Below are positions 1 to 8,677 of a DNA stretch of 64,000 bases, piece after piece. The stretch's first letter is position 1; each line of letters starts with the position of its first letter. The DNA is taken from NCBI GenBank assembly GCA_019746355.1, contig JAIESC010000081.1:1-64000 (forward strand), read 5' to 3'. A model generated the notes under the pieces. It was not told the DNA's origin, did not search any database, and was given only the letters and a program-made list of their open reading frames with translations. This stretch comes from Xanthobacteraceae bacterium. Its GTDB lineage: Bacteria; Pseudomonadota; Alphaproteobacteria; Rhizobiales; Xanthobacteraceae. A program made the translations under genes and the position numbers.

Positions 1-719
1 GCAAGGAGCCGAAGTCGGTGGTGTTCCTGCACGTCAACGACACCTTCGGCATGGCGATGAAGGGCGGCGTCAGCGCGATGATGCCGAAGTTCAACATGCC
101 CTATGAGATCAAGGAGACGATCTCCTACGATCCGACCGCCCGCGACCTCTCGGTCGAGATTGCCAAAGCCAAGGCCACCGGTGCCGACGCGCTGCTGGTG
201 GTGAGCCGCCTCAACGACGCGATCCTCCTGACCCGCGAGCTCGTCAAGCAGCGCTGGTCGCCGATGGGCATCCTCAGCATGGGGCCGGGCTGGTACGAGG
301 ATCAGTACCTCAAGACGCTCGGCAAGATCGGCGACGGCCCGCTGAGCTTCGTGCCCTGGTACGACCCGAACAAGAAGGTGAGCAAGCAGCTCGAGGCGGA
401 GCTCGCCAAGAAGTATCCGGGCGTCAACATGAACACCAACCACATCTACACCTTCGAGGCCTTGATGGTGGCGTCCGACGCCTTCAAGCGCGCCAAGTCG
501 ACCGACCCGAAGGCGCTGGCCGACGCGATCCGCAAGACCGACATCAAGGACAACGTCAGCACCGGGCCTGGCATCTCGTTCAACGAGAAGGGCCAGAACG
601 ACAAGCTCAAGAACGCCGCCATCCAGAACCGCGGCGGCAAGCTCGTGACCGTGGCGCCGCAGGGTGCGACCAATGCCAAGGCCGAGTGGCCGATGAAGCC
701 GTATGACAAGCGCGGCTGA
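1..719 (+). CDS. Branched-chain amino acid-type ABC substrate-binding protein, 3' part
   Basis: The reading frame is open from the window edge to the TGA at 717-719, so only about the last 238 residues of a periplasmic ligand-binding protein are present. The residues VNDTFGMAMKGG, followed by the second lobe (YTFEALMVASDAFKRA, then ADAIRKT), are typical of LivK/HAAT-type type-1 periplasmic binding proteins, which feed amino acids or related acids to a Liv permease. Genes for both permeases and both ATPases follow on the same strand in the order livH, livM, livG, livF, which supports the assignment. The ligand cannot be told from sequence: such receptors in soil alphaproteobacteria bind amino acids, amides or aromatic acids. 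The signal peptide lies outside the window. Confidence 0.9.
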   Translation, partial: KEPKSVVFLHVNDTFGMAMKGGVSAMMPKFNMPYEIKETISYDPTARDLSVEIAKAKATGADALLVVSRLNDAILLTRELVKQRWSPMGILSMGPGWYEDQYLKTLGKIGDGPLSFVPWYDPNKKVSKQLEAELAKKYPGVNMNTNHIYTFEALMVASDAFKRAKSTDPKALADAIRKTDIKDNVSTGPGISFNEKGQNDKLKNAAIQNRGGKLVTVAPQGATNAKAEWPMKPYDKRG

Positions 720-905
720 GCGGACCGTTCGAGCTTGATTGCCTTGTTCCGGCGCAGCACGAGGCTGCGCCGGAACTGCTTCGCCATCCGCGGGAACCGA
801 TCCCGCCGGGAGCCGGCTTCGGGGGATGCAGCCGGCGACCGCCTAGGCCGAACGCGTTTACAGTGCGCGTGCATCTCCGCGCATAAGCTCGATTGGGCTC
901 GATCG

Positions 906-1778
906 GTGCCGGCAGAGATCTACCTGAACGTCGCGATCAGCGGGCTCCTGACCGGGCTGGTCTACGGGCTGATGGCGCTCGGCCTGTCGGTCATCTTCGG
1001 CGTCGTGCGCGTGGTGAATTTCGCCCATGGCGAGATGATGACCATTGCGATGTACCTCGCGGTGGTGCTGTTCGCCCAGTTCAAGCTCGATCCGCTGCTG
1101 ATGATGCTGCCGCTCGCAGCTCTGCTGTTCGGCGTCGGCTACCTCATGCAGCTGACGCTGATCAACCCGTTCATTGCCCGGCCCGAGCACAGCCAGTTCA
1201 TGCTGCTGCTCGCGATCGCGATCATCATCGTCAACGGGCTCCTGATCATCTTCGGGCCGGACGCGCAGAGCGTCCAGACGTCCTATTCGTTCGACAGCTT
1301 TGCCATCGGACCTGCGATCGTCGATGCGACCAAGCTTTATGCCGGCGCCGCGGCGATCGCGGTCGCGGCGGCGCTGTTCGCGTTCTTCCGGTTTGCCCCG
1401 GTCGGCAAGGCGATCCGCGCCTGCGCCGACAACTACACCGGTGCGCTGGTGGTGGGCCTCAACGTGCATCGGCTTTATGCCTTGTCGTTCGGCCTCGGCG
1501 CGGCCTGCGTCGGCGCGGCCGGCGCGATCATCGTGCTGATCGTCGACGTCACGCCGCCGCTCGGGCCCGCTTACACGCTGCTCGCCTTCGTCATCGTCAT
1601 CACCGGCGGGCTCGGCTCGATGCCCGGCGCGCTGCTCGGCGGCGTTCTGATCGGGCTGACCGAGGCGATGGCGGGGCTGTTCTTCACGCCCTCGGCCAAG
1701 AGCATGTTCGCCTTCGCCATCCTCGTGCTGGTGCTGCTGTTCCGGCCGCAGGGCATCATGGGCAAAAAACTTACATGA
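906..1778 (+). CDS. livH: Branched-chain amino acid ABC transporter permease (LivH type)
   Basis: This is an inner-membrane permease of about 290 residues with 8 or so hydrophobic segments. The hallmark of the LivH family is seen near the N-terminus: LTGLVYGLMALGLSVIFGV and then VNFAHGEMM, with a conserved GGLGSMPGALLGG segment near the C-terminus. The open frame extends back to 735, but the extra upstream residues are arginine-rich and unlike the family. The GTG at 906 (MPAEIYLNVAISG) gives the normal length and is chosen, although no strong ribosome site precedes it. It lies between the substrate-binding protein and livM and forms the membrane channel with LivM. Confidence 0.9.
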   Translation: MPAEIYLNVAISGLLTGLVYGLMALGLSVIFGVVRVVNFAHGEMMTIAMYLAVVLFAQFKLDPLLMMLPLAALLFGVGYLMQLTLINPFIARPEHSQFMLLLAIAIIIVNGLLIIFGPDAQSVQTSYSFDSFAIGPAIVDATKLYAGAAAIAVAAALFAFFRFAPVGKAIRACADNYTGALVVGLNVHRLYALSFGLGAACVGAAGAIIVLIVDVTPPLGPAYTLLAFVIVITGGLGSMPGALLGGVLIGLTEAMAGLFFTPSAKSMFAFAILVLVLLFRPQGIMGKKLT

Positions 1779-1791
1779 CGAAGCAGCTCGC

Positions 1792-2811
1792 ATGATGGCG
1801 CGCCTCCTTCACGACGTGCCGCGCCACGCGCTGGTTCTGCTGGGCCTCGTTCTGCTCGGCCTGATCGCCGCGCCCTTGCTCGCCAACGACTACCTGCTGA
1901 CGGTGCTGATCGTCATTCTCTATTTCGCTTACACCGGCATCGCCTGGAACGTGTTGATGGGCTTTGCCGGGCAACTCTCGCTCGGGCATGCGCTCTATGT
2001 CGGGCTCGGCGCCTACACCACCGCGGCGCTTTACGTGCACTTCGGCATCGGCCCCTGGGTCGGCATGCCGGTGGCGATCCTGATCTCGGTCGCCTGCGGC
2101 GCAGTCATCGGCTTCCTCGCCTTCCGTTTCGGCGTTGCCGGCGTCTACTTCGCGATCCTCACCATCGCCTTTGCCGAGTTCGCGCGCATCGGCTTCGACC
2201 ATTTCGCCTGGGTGCAGGGCTCGTCGGGCCTGTTCCTGCCGGTCGCCAACTACGCCAGCAACGACCTGATCAACCTGCGCGGCAAGCCGGTGATGTTCTA
2301 CTACGTGATCCTGGCGCTGACCGTGGTCGCCTTCGTGCTCTGCCACCTGCTGCTGCGAAGCCGTGTCGGCTATTTCTGGCAGGCGATCCGCGAGGACGAG
2401 GTCGCCGCGCGCTCGCTCGGCATCAACACGTTCCGCTACAAGATGATCGCGATTGCGATCTCGGCCGGCATGACCGCGCCGGCCGGCGTGTTCTACGCGT
2501 TCTACTACAACAACCTGTTCCCCGAGCAGACCTTCTTCATCCTGCGCTCGATCGAGATCATTCTCGGGCCGATCATCGGCGGCATCGGCACGCTGTTCGG
2601 CCCGGTGATTGGCGCGTTCCTCATCACCGGGCTTGCCGAGGTTCTCCAGGAATTCCTGGTGGCCTTCGGCCTGGACATCCCCGGCGTGAAGCGCGTGTTC
2701 TATGGCTTGTGCCTGCTCGTCGTGGTGATGATCCTGCCGCACGGCATCTGGCCGCCGATGGCGCGCCTCCTGCGCCTCGACAAGCGCAAGCAAGACGGGC
2801 CGGGGGCGTAG
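1792..2811 (+). CDS. livM: Branched-chain amino acid ABC transporter permease (LivM type)
   Basis: This 339-residue polytopic membrane protein is the LivM partner of the upstream LivH. The diagnostic stretch YTGIAWNVLMGFAGQLSLGHA is present near residue 45, followed by the EAA-like loop AIREDEVAARSLGINTFRYK near residue 200 that contacts the ATPases. It starts 13 bp after livH and ends one base before livG, so it is clearly co-transcribed. Two consecutive ATG codons begin the frame (1792 and 1795) and either could initiate. Length and topology are normal for the family. Confidence 0.92.
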   Translation: MMARLLHDVPRHALVLLGLVLLGLIAAPLLANDYLLTVLIVILYFAYTGIAWNVLMGFAGQLSLGHALYVGLGAYTTAALYVHFGIGPWVGMPVAILISVACGAVIGFLAFRFGVAGVYFAILTIAFAEFARIGFDHFAWVQGSSGLFLPVANYASNDLINLRGKPVMFYYVILALTVVAFVLCHLLLRSRVGYFWQAIREDEVAARSLGINTFRYKMIAIAISAGMTAPAGVFYAFYYNNLFPEQTFFILRSIEIILGPIIGGIGTLFGPVIGAFLITGLAEVLQEFLVAFGLDIPGVKRVFYGLCLLVVVMILPHGIWPPMARLLRLDKRKQDGPGA

Positions 2812-2812
2812 C

Positions 2813-3534
2813 ATGGCGGCGCTTCTCGAAGTCGCGGGCGTGTCGAAGAGCTTCCGGGGGCTGCGCGCCGTCGCCGACGTGAGCTTCGCCGTGCCCGAAG
2901 CCTCGATCTTTGCGGTGATCGGCCCGAACGGCGCGGGCAAGACCACGCTGTTCAACCTGATCGCCGGCGTGTTTGCCCAGGACGCCGGGACCATCACGTT
3001 CCAGGGCGAGCGCATCGACGGGCTCACCTCCGACGCGGTGTGCCGCCGCGGCATCGGCCGCACCTTCCAGATCGTCCGCCCGTTCCCCGCACTCAGCGTC
3101 GAGGACAACGTCATGGTCGGCGCGCTGCTCCGCCATCCCGACCCGCGCGAGGCGATGCGCCGCGCCCACGAGGTGCTGCGTCGGCTCGACCTGTTCGACA
3201 AGCGCTTGCAGGAGGCGGGCTCGCTGACCTTGCCGGATCGGAAACGGCTGGAGGTGGCGCGGGCGCTGGCGACCGAGCCGAAGCTTCTGCTGCTCGACGA
3301 GGTCATGGCGGGGCTGCGCCCGACCGAGATCGACCGCATCGTCGAGATCCTCAAAGAGCTCAACCGCGAGGGCCTGACCATCCTCCTGATCGAACATGTC
3401 ATGCGCGCGGTGATGTCGATCGCGACGCGGGTGCTGGTGCTGCATCACGGCGCGGCCATCGCCGAGGGCCTGCCGGCCGATGTGGTGCGCGAGCCCGCGG
3501 TGGTGCAGTCCTATCTCGGGGCGGAGGCGCTCTA

Positions 3535-3535
<1 letters not shown>
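2813..3535 (+). CDS. livG: Branched-chain amino acid ABC transporter ATP-binding protein (LivG type)
   Basis: This 240-residue cytoplasmic ATPase powers the LivHM permease. Walker A is GPNGAGKTT (about residues 38-46). The family-typical degenerate signature region LTLPDRKRLEVARAL stands where other ABC proteins have LSGGQ, and Walker B plus the switch residue read LLLLDEVMAGL. The substitution of Val for the usual Pro after LDE occurs in this subfamily. The gene starts one base after the livM stop, and its TAA overlaps the ATG of livF in the form TAATG, indicating translational coupling. Confidence 0.93.
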
Positions 3536-4239
<704 letters not shown>

Positions 4240-4242
4240 TGC

Positions 4243-4440
4243 CTAAACTCTGCGCAGCGCTTTAAGCGCGCTGACCCGAGCCTGAAGCGGCAAGTCCGGA
4301 AACGCCTGGCGCAGCTCGTGCAGCACCTCGGCGGCGGAGCGCCAGCCGGCGGCAGCGAGCCGCTCGACCAGGGCGCGGGCCAGCTCGGCCTCGGACGTCG
4401 CGGCATGTCCGCCGGCGGGCCTTTGCATCGGGGCATTCAT
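4243..4440 (-). CDS. Small hypothetical protein, 65 aa
   Basis: This is a short reading frame convergent with livF. The start chosen is the ATG at 4440 (MNAPMQRPAGG), because AAGGTGA lies about 7 bases upstream; a longer frame to 4515 has no better signal. The product is Ala/Arg/Leu-rich and probably helical in its second half (SEAELARALVERLAAAGW, then AEVLHELRQAFPDLPLQARVSALKAL). It may be a small DNA- or protein-binding protein, but no family was recognised. Coding status is plausible because of the ribosome site and the regular amphipathic pattern. Confidence 0.5.
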   Translation of the reverse strand: MNAPMQRPAGGHAATSEAELARALVERLAAAGWRSAAEVLHELRQAFPDLPLQARVSALKALRRV

Positions 4441-4587
4441 GCGAATCACCTTGCATCGAGCCTGGCGCGCGAGCCCCGCGGATGTGAATCCATGATCGGG
4501 AATCTTCGTGCGCAAACAATGGGCTAGCGCTGCCCATTTGCGATTCAGTAACGATGGGCCGCGGCGGCGATCTCAGCGCCACGGAGC

Positions 4588-4842
4588 ATGCCTGGGTTCC
4601 ATGAACGCCCGGTAACGGCGCGCAAGCGCTTCGTCCGGCTCGACCAGCAGCTCGCCGGCAACCAGTACCTGATGGGCGACAAGTTCACGGTGGCGGACGC
4701 GTATCTGTTCACCCTGCTGCGCCGGTCCGGCCGGGTGAAGGTCGACCTGAGCGGCTACAAGAACATCACCGCCTATATGGACCGCGTGCAGGCGCGGCCG
4801 AAGGTGCAGGAGGCGATGAAGGCGGAAGGGCTGATCCAGTAG
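4588..4842 (+). pseudogene. Glutathione S-transferase C-terminal remnant
   Basis: Only about the last 75 residues of a glutathione S-transferase are present. From about position 4624 the frame reads RFVRLDQQLAGNQYLMGDKFTVADAYLF, the conserved alpha-helical C-terminal domain with the N-capping motif (FTVADAY), and ends ARPKVQEAMKAEGL, as in GstA-type enzymes. The thioredoxin-fold N-terminal domain (about 110 residues that bind glutathione) is absent upstream, where the frame dissolves into unrelated sequence. It is therefore read as a decayed gene rather than a functional one. Confidence 0.8.
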
Positions 4843-4919
4843 CTCCGCTGGCCGGAACGTGTGTCCCTGTTGTCGCGTTAGCTGCTGTGTCTCATCGAGG
4901 CGGTAGGTAGGCTGGGCTC

Positions 4920-5279
4920 ATGAAGTGGCGCGCTTTGATGATGGTCGGGGTTGTGGCACTGACGCTGTGCACCAGCACCGCGCACGCCATCAAGCGCGCC
5001 GACATGCCGGGCTTCTGCCAAGGCAAGGTCGTTGCGACCTATGCCGTGGCCATGTCGCGCATCAAAATGGGCGAAGTGGTGAAAGGGACCGACGGCAGCT
5101 ACTCGGTCGACGGAACCGTCCGCACCGGCCGCAGGGCCGTCGAACGGTTCCGTTGCGAGTTCGACGAGCGAGGCGCGTTCAGCGCCCTGCGCGAGGTGCC
5201 TCGCGCCAAAAAGATGACACCGGGGGTAGCCGACGCCTTCAATGGGCGTGGTGCGGGCACGCCTCGACCTCGACCGTGA
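4920..5279 (+). CDS. Small secreted hypothetical protein
   Basis: This 119-residue protein has a clear signal peptide (MKWRALMMVGVVALTLCTSTAHA, cleavage after AHA) and two cysteines in the mature part, so it is probably periplasmic with one disulfide. The mature region contains GKVVATYAVAMSRIKMGEV and ends with an RFRCEFDERGAF strand, resembling small bacterial periplasmic proteins of unknown function. The last 40 bases overlap the 3' end of dmeF on the other strand, a convergent overlap that suggests the low-complexity C-terminal tail (GAGTPRPRP) is not important. No function is proposed. Confidence 0.65.
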   Translation: MKWRALMMVGVVALTLCTSTAHAIKRADMPGFCQGKVVATYAVAMSRIKMGEVVKGTDGSYSVDGTVRTGRRAVERFRCEFDERGAFSALREVPRAKKMTPGVADAFNGRGAGTPRPRP

Positions 5280-6189
5280 TGTGGCTGAGCCCGGACACGT
5301 CCGCCAGACGGCTCTTGTAGTTCGCCGGCGGCATCGGGTGATCGGAGACGATCGACACGACCGCCGCGCGATGGCCGGGGCCGACCTGCCACAGATGCAG
5401 GTCGGTGACCCGGTCGCCGCCGGTTTCCAGCCGCGCGCGGATCGCGGCCTCGACCGCCTTGTCCTGCGTGACGTCGAGCAGCACCGCGCCGGAATCGCGG
5501 ATGAGCCCGAACGCCCAGCCGCCGATCACCGCGCTGCCGACGAGGCCGACGGCCGCGTCCATCCAGGTCCATTGCGCGAACAGGCCGGCCACGAGCGCCA
5601 GAATTGCCAGCACCGATGTCGCTGCATCGGCCATCACGTGGATGTAGGCGGCGCGCAGATTGTGGTCACGGTGGTGATGATGGTCGTGATCGTGCTCATG
5701 ATCGTGCGCATGGCCGTGTCCGTGATGGTGGCTGTCATCGCGAAGCAGCCAGGCGCTCAAGACATTCACCGCGAGGCCGACCACGGCGATGGTGATGGCT
5801 TCGCCGTAGGCGATCGCGACCGGGTTGAACAGCCGCATCACGCTCTCGAAGGCGATCTGCAGCGCGATCAGCGCGAGGATGATGGCGCTGGTGAACGCCG
5901 CAAGATCGCCGAACTTGCCGGTGCCGAACGAGAAGCGCGGATTGTGCGCATGGCGGCGCGCAAAAGCATAAGCGGCGCCGGCAATGCCGAGCGCCGCGGC
6001 GTGCGTCGCCATGTGCCAGCCGTCGGCCAGAAGCGCCATCGAGCCGAACAGCACGCCGCCGGCGATCTCGCCGACCATCATCACGGCGGTCAGCACCACC
6101 ACCAGCCAGGTACGCCGCTCGTTGCGCGAATGCTCGCGCCCCAGGAAAACGTGCTGGTGGGTCCATTGGTCGAGCGAGTGGGAGTGCAT
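5239..6189 (-). CDS. dmeF: Cation diffusion facilitator, Co/Ni exporter DmeF type
   Basis: This inner-membrane proton-coupled metal exporter has 316 residues. The N-terminus MHSHSLDQWTHQHVFLG with RNERRTW closely matches the DmeF branch of the CDF family, which exports Co(II) and Ni(II). Six hydrophobic segments are visible. The metal-site motif on helix 2 appears as LLADGWHMATH and the helix 5 site as HVMADAATS. Between helices 4 and 5 lies a long His/Asp-rich loop (about residues 152-176, HHHGHGHAHDHEHDHDHHHH) typical of metal-binding loops. The cytoplasmic C-terminal domain follows and ends CPHHAH. No DmeR-type regulator is adjacent, unlike many rhizobial loci. Confidence 0.88.
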   Translation of the reverse strand: MHSHSLDQWTHQHVFLGREHSRNERRTWLVVVLTAVMMVGEIAGGVLFGSMALLADGWHMATHAAALGIAGAAYAFARRHAHNPRFSFGTGKFGDLAAFTSAIILALIALQIAFESVMRLFNPVAIAYGEAITIAVVGLAVNVLSAWLLRDDSHHHGHGHAHDHEHDHDHHHHRDHNLRAAYIHVMADAATSVLAILALVAGLFAQWTWMDAAVGLVGSAVIGGWAFGLIRDSGAVLLDVTQDKAVEAAIRARLETGGDRVTDLHLWQVGPGHRAAVVSIVSDHPMPPANYKSRLADVSGLSHITVEVEACPHHAH

Positions 6190-6210
6190 GGCGTGTCCTG
6201 AAACTCAAAC

Positions 6211-6348
6211 GTCATTCCGGGGCCGGCTGAAGGCCGCAGCCCGGAATCCAGACAAGCAAGAACTGCCGATGTTCTGGATTCCGGGCCCGCCGCCATAGCG
6301 CGTCGAAAGACGCGCGTAAACGCGCTTATGACGGCGTCCCGGAATGAC
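6211..6348. repeat. Intergenic palindromic repeat (GTCATTCCGG family)
   Basis: The gap between dmeF and the terminator of the FAH-family gene holds a mosaic palindrome. It opens with GTCATTCCGG and closes with CCGGAATGAC, so the ends are inverted copies. Inside are CCCGGAATCCAG and its inverted partner CTGGATTCCGGG, and a CGCGCGTAAACGCGC palindrome. Similar elements occur at 10606-10668 and 22788-22891 of this window. Such elements are common between genes in Bradyrhizobium and relatives. Nothing else was seen in this gap of about 250 bases. Confidence 0.75.
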
Positions 6349-6439
6349 CGCGGAGAATTCGGTTGCACCAAAAGAGATAGGCGCTTGAACCCGCATTCAC
6401 CAGCGGCACGCGCGAGTGTGAGGTATGCCATCAAACGAA

Positions 6440-6466
6440 AAGCCCGCCGGTATCATCGGCGGGCTT
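6440..6466 (-). terminator. Rho-independent terminator of the FAH-family gene
   Basis: A perfect 10-bp stem (AAGCCCGCCG / CGGCGGGCTT) with a 7-base loop lies 24 bases beyond the stop of the minus-strand FAH gene. Read on the minus strand the stem is followed by a short T-rich run (TTTTCGTTT). Position, stem strength and T tract fit an intrinsic terminator. Confidence 0.8.
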
Positions 6467-6489
6467 CCCGATCGTGTTGCGAATAAGAA

Positions 6490-7197
6490 TTATTTGAGCG
6501 GCTGGCCGATCGTCACCATGAGCTTCGGCAGGCCCTCGACCTCGCATTCGAGCTTGTCGCCGGCGACGCAGGCGGCGACGCCCGAGGGCGTGCCGGTCAT
6601 GATGATGTCGCCCGCATCCAGCGCCACAATCTCCGAGAGCTTGGAGATCGTCTCCGGCACGTTCCAGATCATCTGCGCGAGGTCGCCGTCCTGGCGGACC
6701 TTGCCGTTGCACTTGAGCACGATCCTGCCCTTGCCCGGATGGCCGAGCTGGCTGACCGGCTTCAGCGGGCCGCACGGCGCGGAGGCGTCGAACGCCTTGC
6801 CGACCTCCCACGGTCGCTTGATGTCGCGCGAGGCGATCTGCAGGTCGCGGCGGGTGAGGTCGATGCCGACGCCGTAGCCCCACACGCAGTCGAGCGCCTT
6901 GTCGACCGGAATGAAACGGCCGCCGCTTTTCAGCGCCACCACCATCTCGACCTCGTGGTGCATGTCCTTGGTCAGCGACGGGTACGGCACCGTGCCGCCG
7001 TCCGGCACCAGCGCATCGGCGGGCTTGGCGAAGAAGAACGGCGGCTCGCGCTCGTCCTGGCCCATCTCCTTGATGTGCTCGAGATAGTTGCGGCCGACGC
7101 ACCAGATGCGGCGGACCGGGAACAGGTCGGTCGTGCCGGCGATGGCGAGGGCGGCCTGGGGGGCGGGCGGAATGACGTAACGCTTGCCGTTGCTCAT
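6490..7197 (-). CDS. Fumarylacetoacetate hydrolase family protein
   Basis: This 235-residue enzyme of the FAH superfamily is similar to fumarylpyruvate hydrolase/isomerase-type members. The core motifs run in order: IWCVGRNYLEHIKEMG, PFFFAKPADAL, the metal-binding region HHEVEMVVAL (His/Glu ligands), WGYGVGIDLTRRDLQ, GKAFDASAPCGP and the terminal GDIIMTGTPSGVA. All acidic metal ligands expected for Mg/Mn-dependent C-C bond hydrolysis of 2-oxoacids or beta-diketones are present. The likely role is a late step of aromatic acid breakdown, but the gene stands alone, so the substrate is undetermined. It is followed by its own terminator at 6440-6466. Confidence 0.88.
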   Translation of the reverse strand: MSNGKRYVIPPAPQAALAIAGTTDLFPVRRIWCVGRNYLEHIKEMGQDEREPPFFFAKPADALVPDGGTVPYPSLTKDMHHEVEMVVALKSGGRFIPVDKALDCVWGYGVGIDLTRRDLQIASRDIKRPWEVGKAFDASAPCGPLKPVSQLGHPGKGRIVLKCNGKVRQDGDLAQMIWNVPETISKLSEIVALDAGDIIMTGTPSGVAACVAGDKLECEVEGLPKLMVTIGQPLK

Positions 7198-7396
7198 GGT
7201 GGCTTTCTTTGCGGGCTTTCATTCTGGAAAAGGGAGGGAAATGCGGCGCTGAGATAACAAGAGCGGGAGAGAAGGTCAAAGGTCACTCGGCCTTCGCTCG
7301 GCAGGGCCGCCTTCGTTGCGACGATTCGCTTGGGCGCGGCTGGCGGGGAAATGGATTGCCTAGTAGCATCTGTTCCGCTGCAGGGGCGGGGATGTC

Positions 7397-8053
7397 ATGG
7401 CGAAGATCGGGATATCGCGCGGCATTGGACTGGTCGTTTCCGCGATTGCATTGCTCGTAACAGTACCGGCCATCGCACAACAGGCCGAGGACATTGCCCG
7501 CTGCAACAACACAGAAAACCAATTTTCAGGCGATCAGCAGATCGGTGCCTGTACCGCACTGATTGCGTCGGGCCAACTCAAAGGCAACAACCTGGCTACT
7601 GCCTATCTCAAACGCGGAGTCGTCTATGCATTACGTAAGAACCGGTTCGATCGGGAGGATTGGAACCGCGCGCTGGATGACTGGACGCAGGTGATCCGGC
7701 TCGACCCGAAAAATGACGTGGCCCTGAACAACCGATGCGAAGCCCGGGCCAAATTGGGGTTCGTGCCGGAAGCGCTCGCTGATTGCGATGCGTCGCTTCG
7801 GATATTGCCCAATGACGACGATGCGCTGAAAAATCGTGGATTCGCCTATCTGAAACTCGGACAGATCGAGCGTGCGATTTCCGACTACGACGCAGCGCTC
7901 AAGCAAAAGCCAAAATTCGCGGAGGCGCTCTATGGCCGTGGCCTTGCTAAGCTCAAAAAAGGCGACGCGGCTGGTGGCAATGCCGATCTTGCCGCGGCCA
8001 AGGCGCTGCAGGCCAACATCGCCGAGGAGTTCGTCCGTTTTGGCATCAAGTAA
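7397..8053 (+). CDS. Secreted tetratricopeptide repeat protein
   Basis: This 218-residue protein has an N-terminal signal peptide (cleavage near VPAIAQQ) and about four TPR units in the mature part: ATAYLKRGVVYAL, a long RALDDWTQVIRLDPKNDVALNNR unit, DDDALKNRGFAYLKLGQIERAISDYDAAL and KFAEALYGRGLAKLKKGDAAGG. Similar periplasmic TPR proteins are common in Bradyrhizobium-like genomes and probably act as scaffolds for envelope complexes. Two cysteines near the mature N-terminus (CNN and CTAL) may form a disulfide. It appears to be transcribed alone. Confidence 0.8.
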   Translation: MAKIGISRGIGLVVSAIALLVTVPAIAQQAEDIARCNNTENQFSGDQQIGACTALIASGQLKGNNLATAYLKRGVVYALRKNRFDREDWNRALDDWTQVIRLDPKNDVALNNRCEARAKLGFVPEALADCDASLRILPNDDDALKNRGFAYLKLGQIERAISDYDAALKQKPKFAEALYGRGLAKLKKGDAAGGNADLAAAKALQANIAEEFVRFGIK

Positions 8054-8192
8054 CCCAGGCAGCGTGGCGCCCGAAACCCAAAGCCACCCATCCAATGCAA
8101 CCTTAACAGCCGAACTGGCGCTGTTCGGCAAGGAAGCGGCCAGGCAACGAGTTCCGACCCGGTGACCGAATGACAACGCTTTCATCATCACG

Positions 8193-8438
8193 ATGACCAA
8201 CTGGACCCTCGCCGCGATCAAAGCGAAAAATCTGATGCTTGAGGCCTATTGCCAGACCGAAGGCTGCCGGCATTTCTTTGTGTTCGATCTCGACCGGCTG
8301 ATCGAAATTGCCGGGCCGAACTACATGATCCCGGAGATCATTCCGGATATGGTCTGTACGGAATGCGGCGGCGAGTTGAAGTCTGCTCTCGCGATGATGC
8401 CATCTGCGGGGCAAGACGAAGCGTCCCCGATGGATTGA
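8193..8438 (+). CDS. Small zinc-ribbon-like hypothetical protein
   Basis: This 81-residue protein has two cysteine pairs, CQTEGC near residue 20 and CTEC near residue 59, separated by a hydrophobic helix-forming stretch. The arrangement suggests a small zinc-ribbon fold of four cysteines. Proteins of this shape with a start like MTNWTLAAIKAKNLMLEAYC are seen in rhizobial genomes as uncharacterised genes. No function is proposed. The ribosome site is weak. Confidence 0.6.
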   Translation: MTNWTLAAIKAKNLMLEAYCQTEGCRHFFVFDLDRLIEIAGPNYMIPEIIPDMVCTECGGELKSALAMMPSAGQDEASPMD

Positions 8439-8595
8439 GAGCGTCTGGTGCTCAAGCTTTTAGATTGGAAATGGGCGCGGTCGGGACGAAGCGTTGGGAT
8501 GGTGACGCCGACATGTCGGGCTTGACGCAACTGATTCACGATGCATTTTTTGTTGGGTGTTTGGGTCTGTTCTTGGCACTTGGCGGCCTAAATCG

Positions 8596-8636
8596 ATGTC
8601 CGCTTTTCTGCCCGCTATTGGAGGAATAGCGGACAT
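8596..8636. repeat. Inverted repeat element with nested stems
   Basis: ATGTCCGCT at 8596 is matched by AGCGGACAT ending at 8636 (9 bp). Nested inside is a competing perfect 8-bp stem CCGCTATT/AATAGCGG with a 5-base loop. A related unit (CGCTTTTGCCCCCAAAGCGGACAT) lies at about 16764-16790. It probably belongs to a dispersed family. The surrounding gap 8439-8677 shows no gene. Confidence 0.55.
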
Positions 8637-8677
8637 GCGCGTCTGGATCGATCTAAGGTAATTTATGAGTGCAGCGC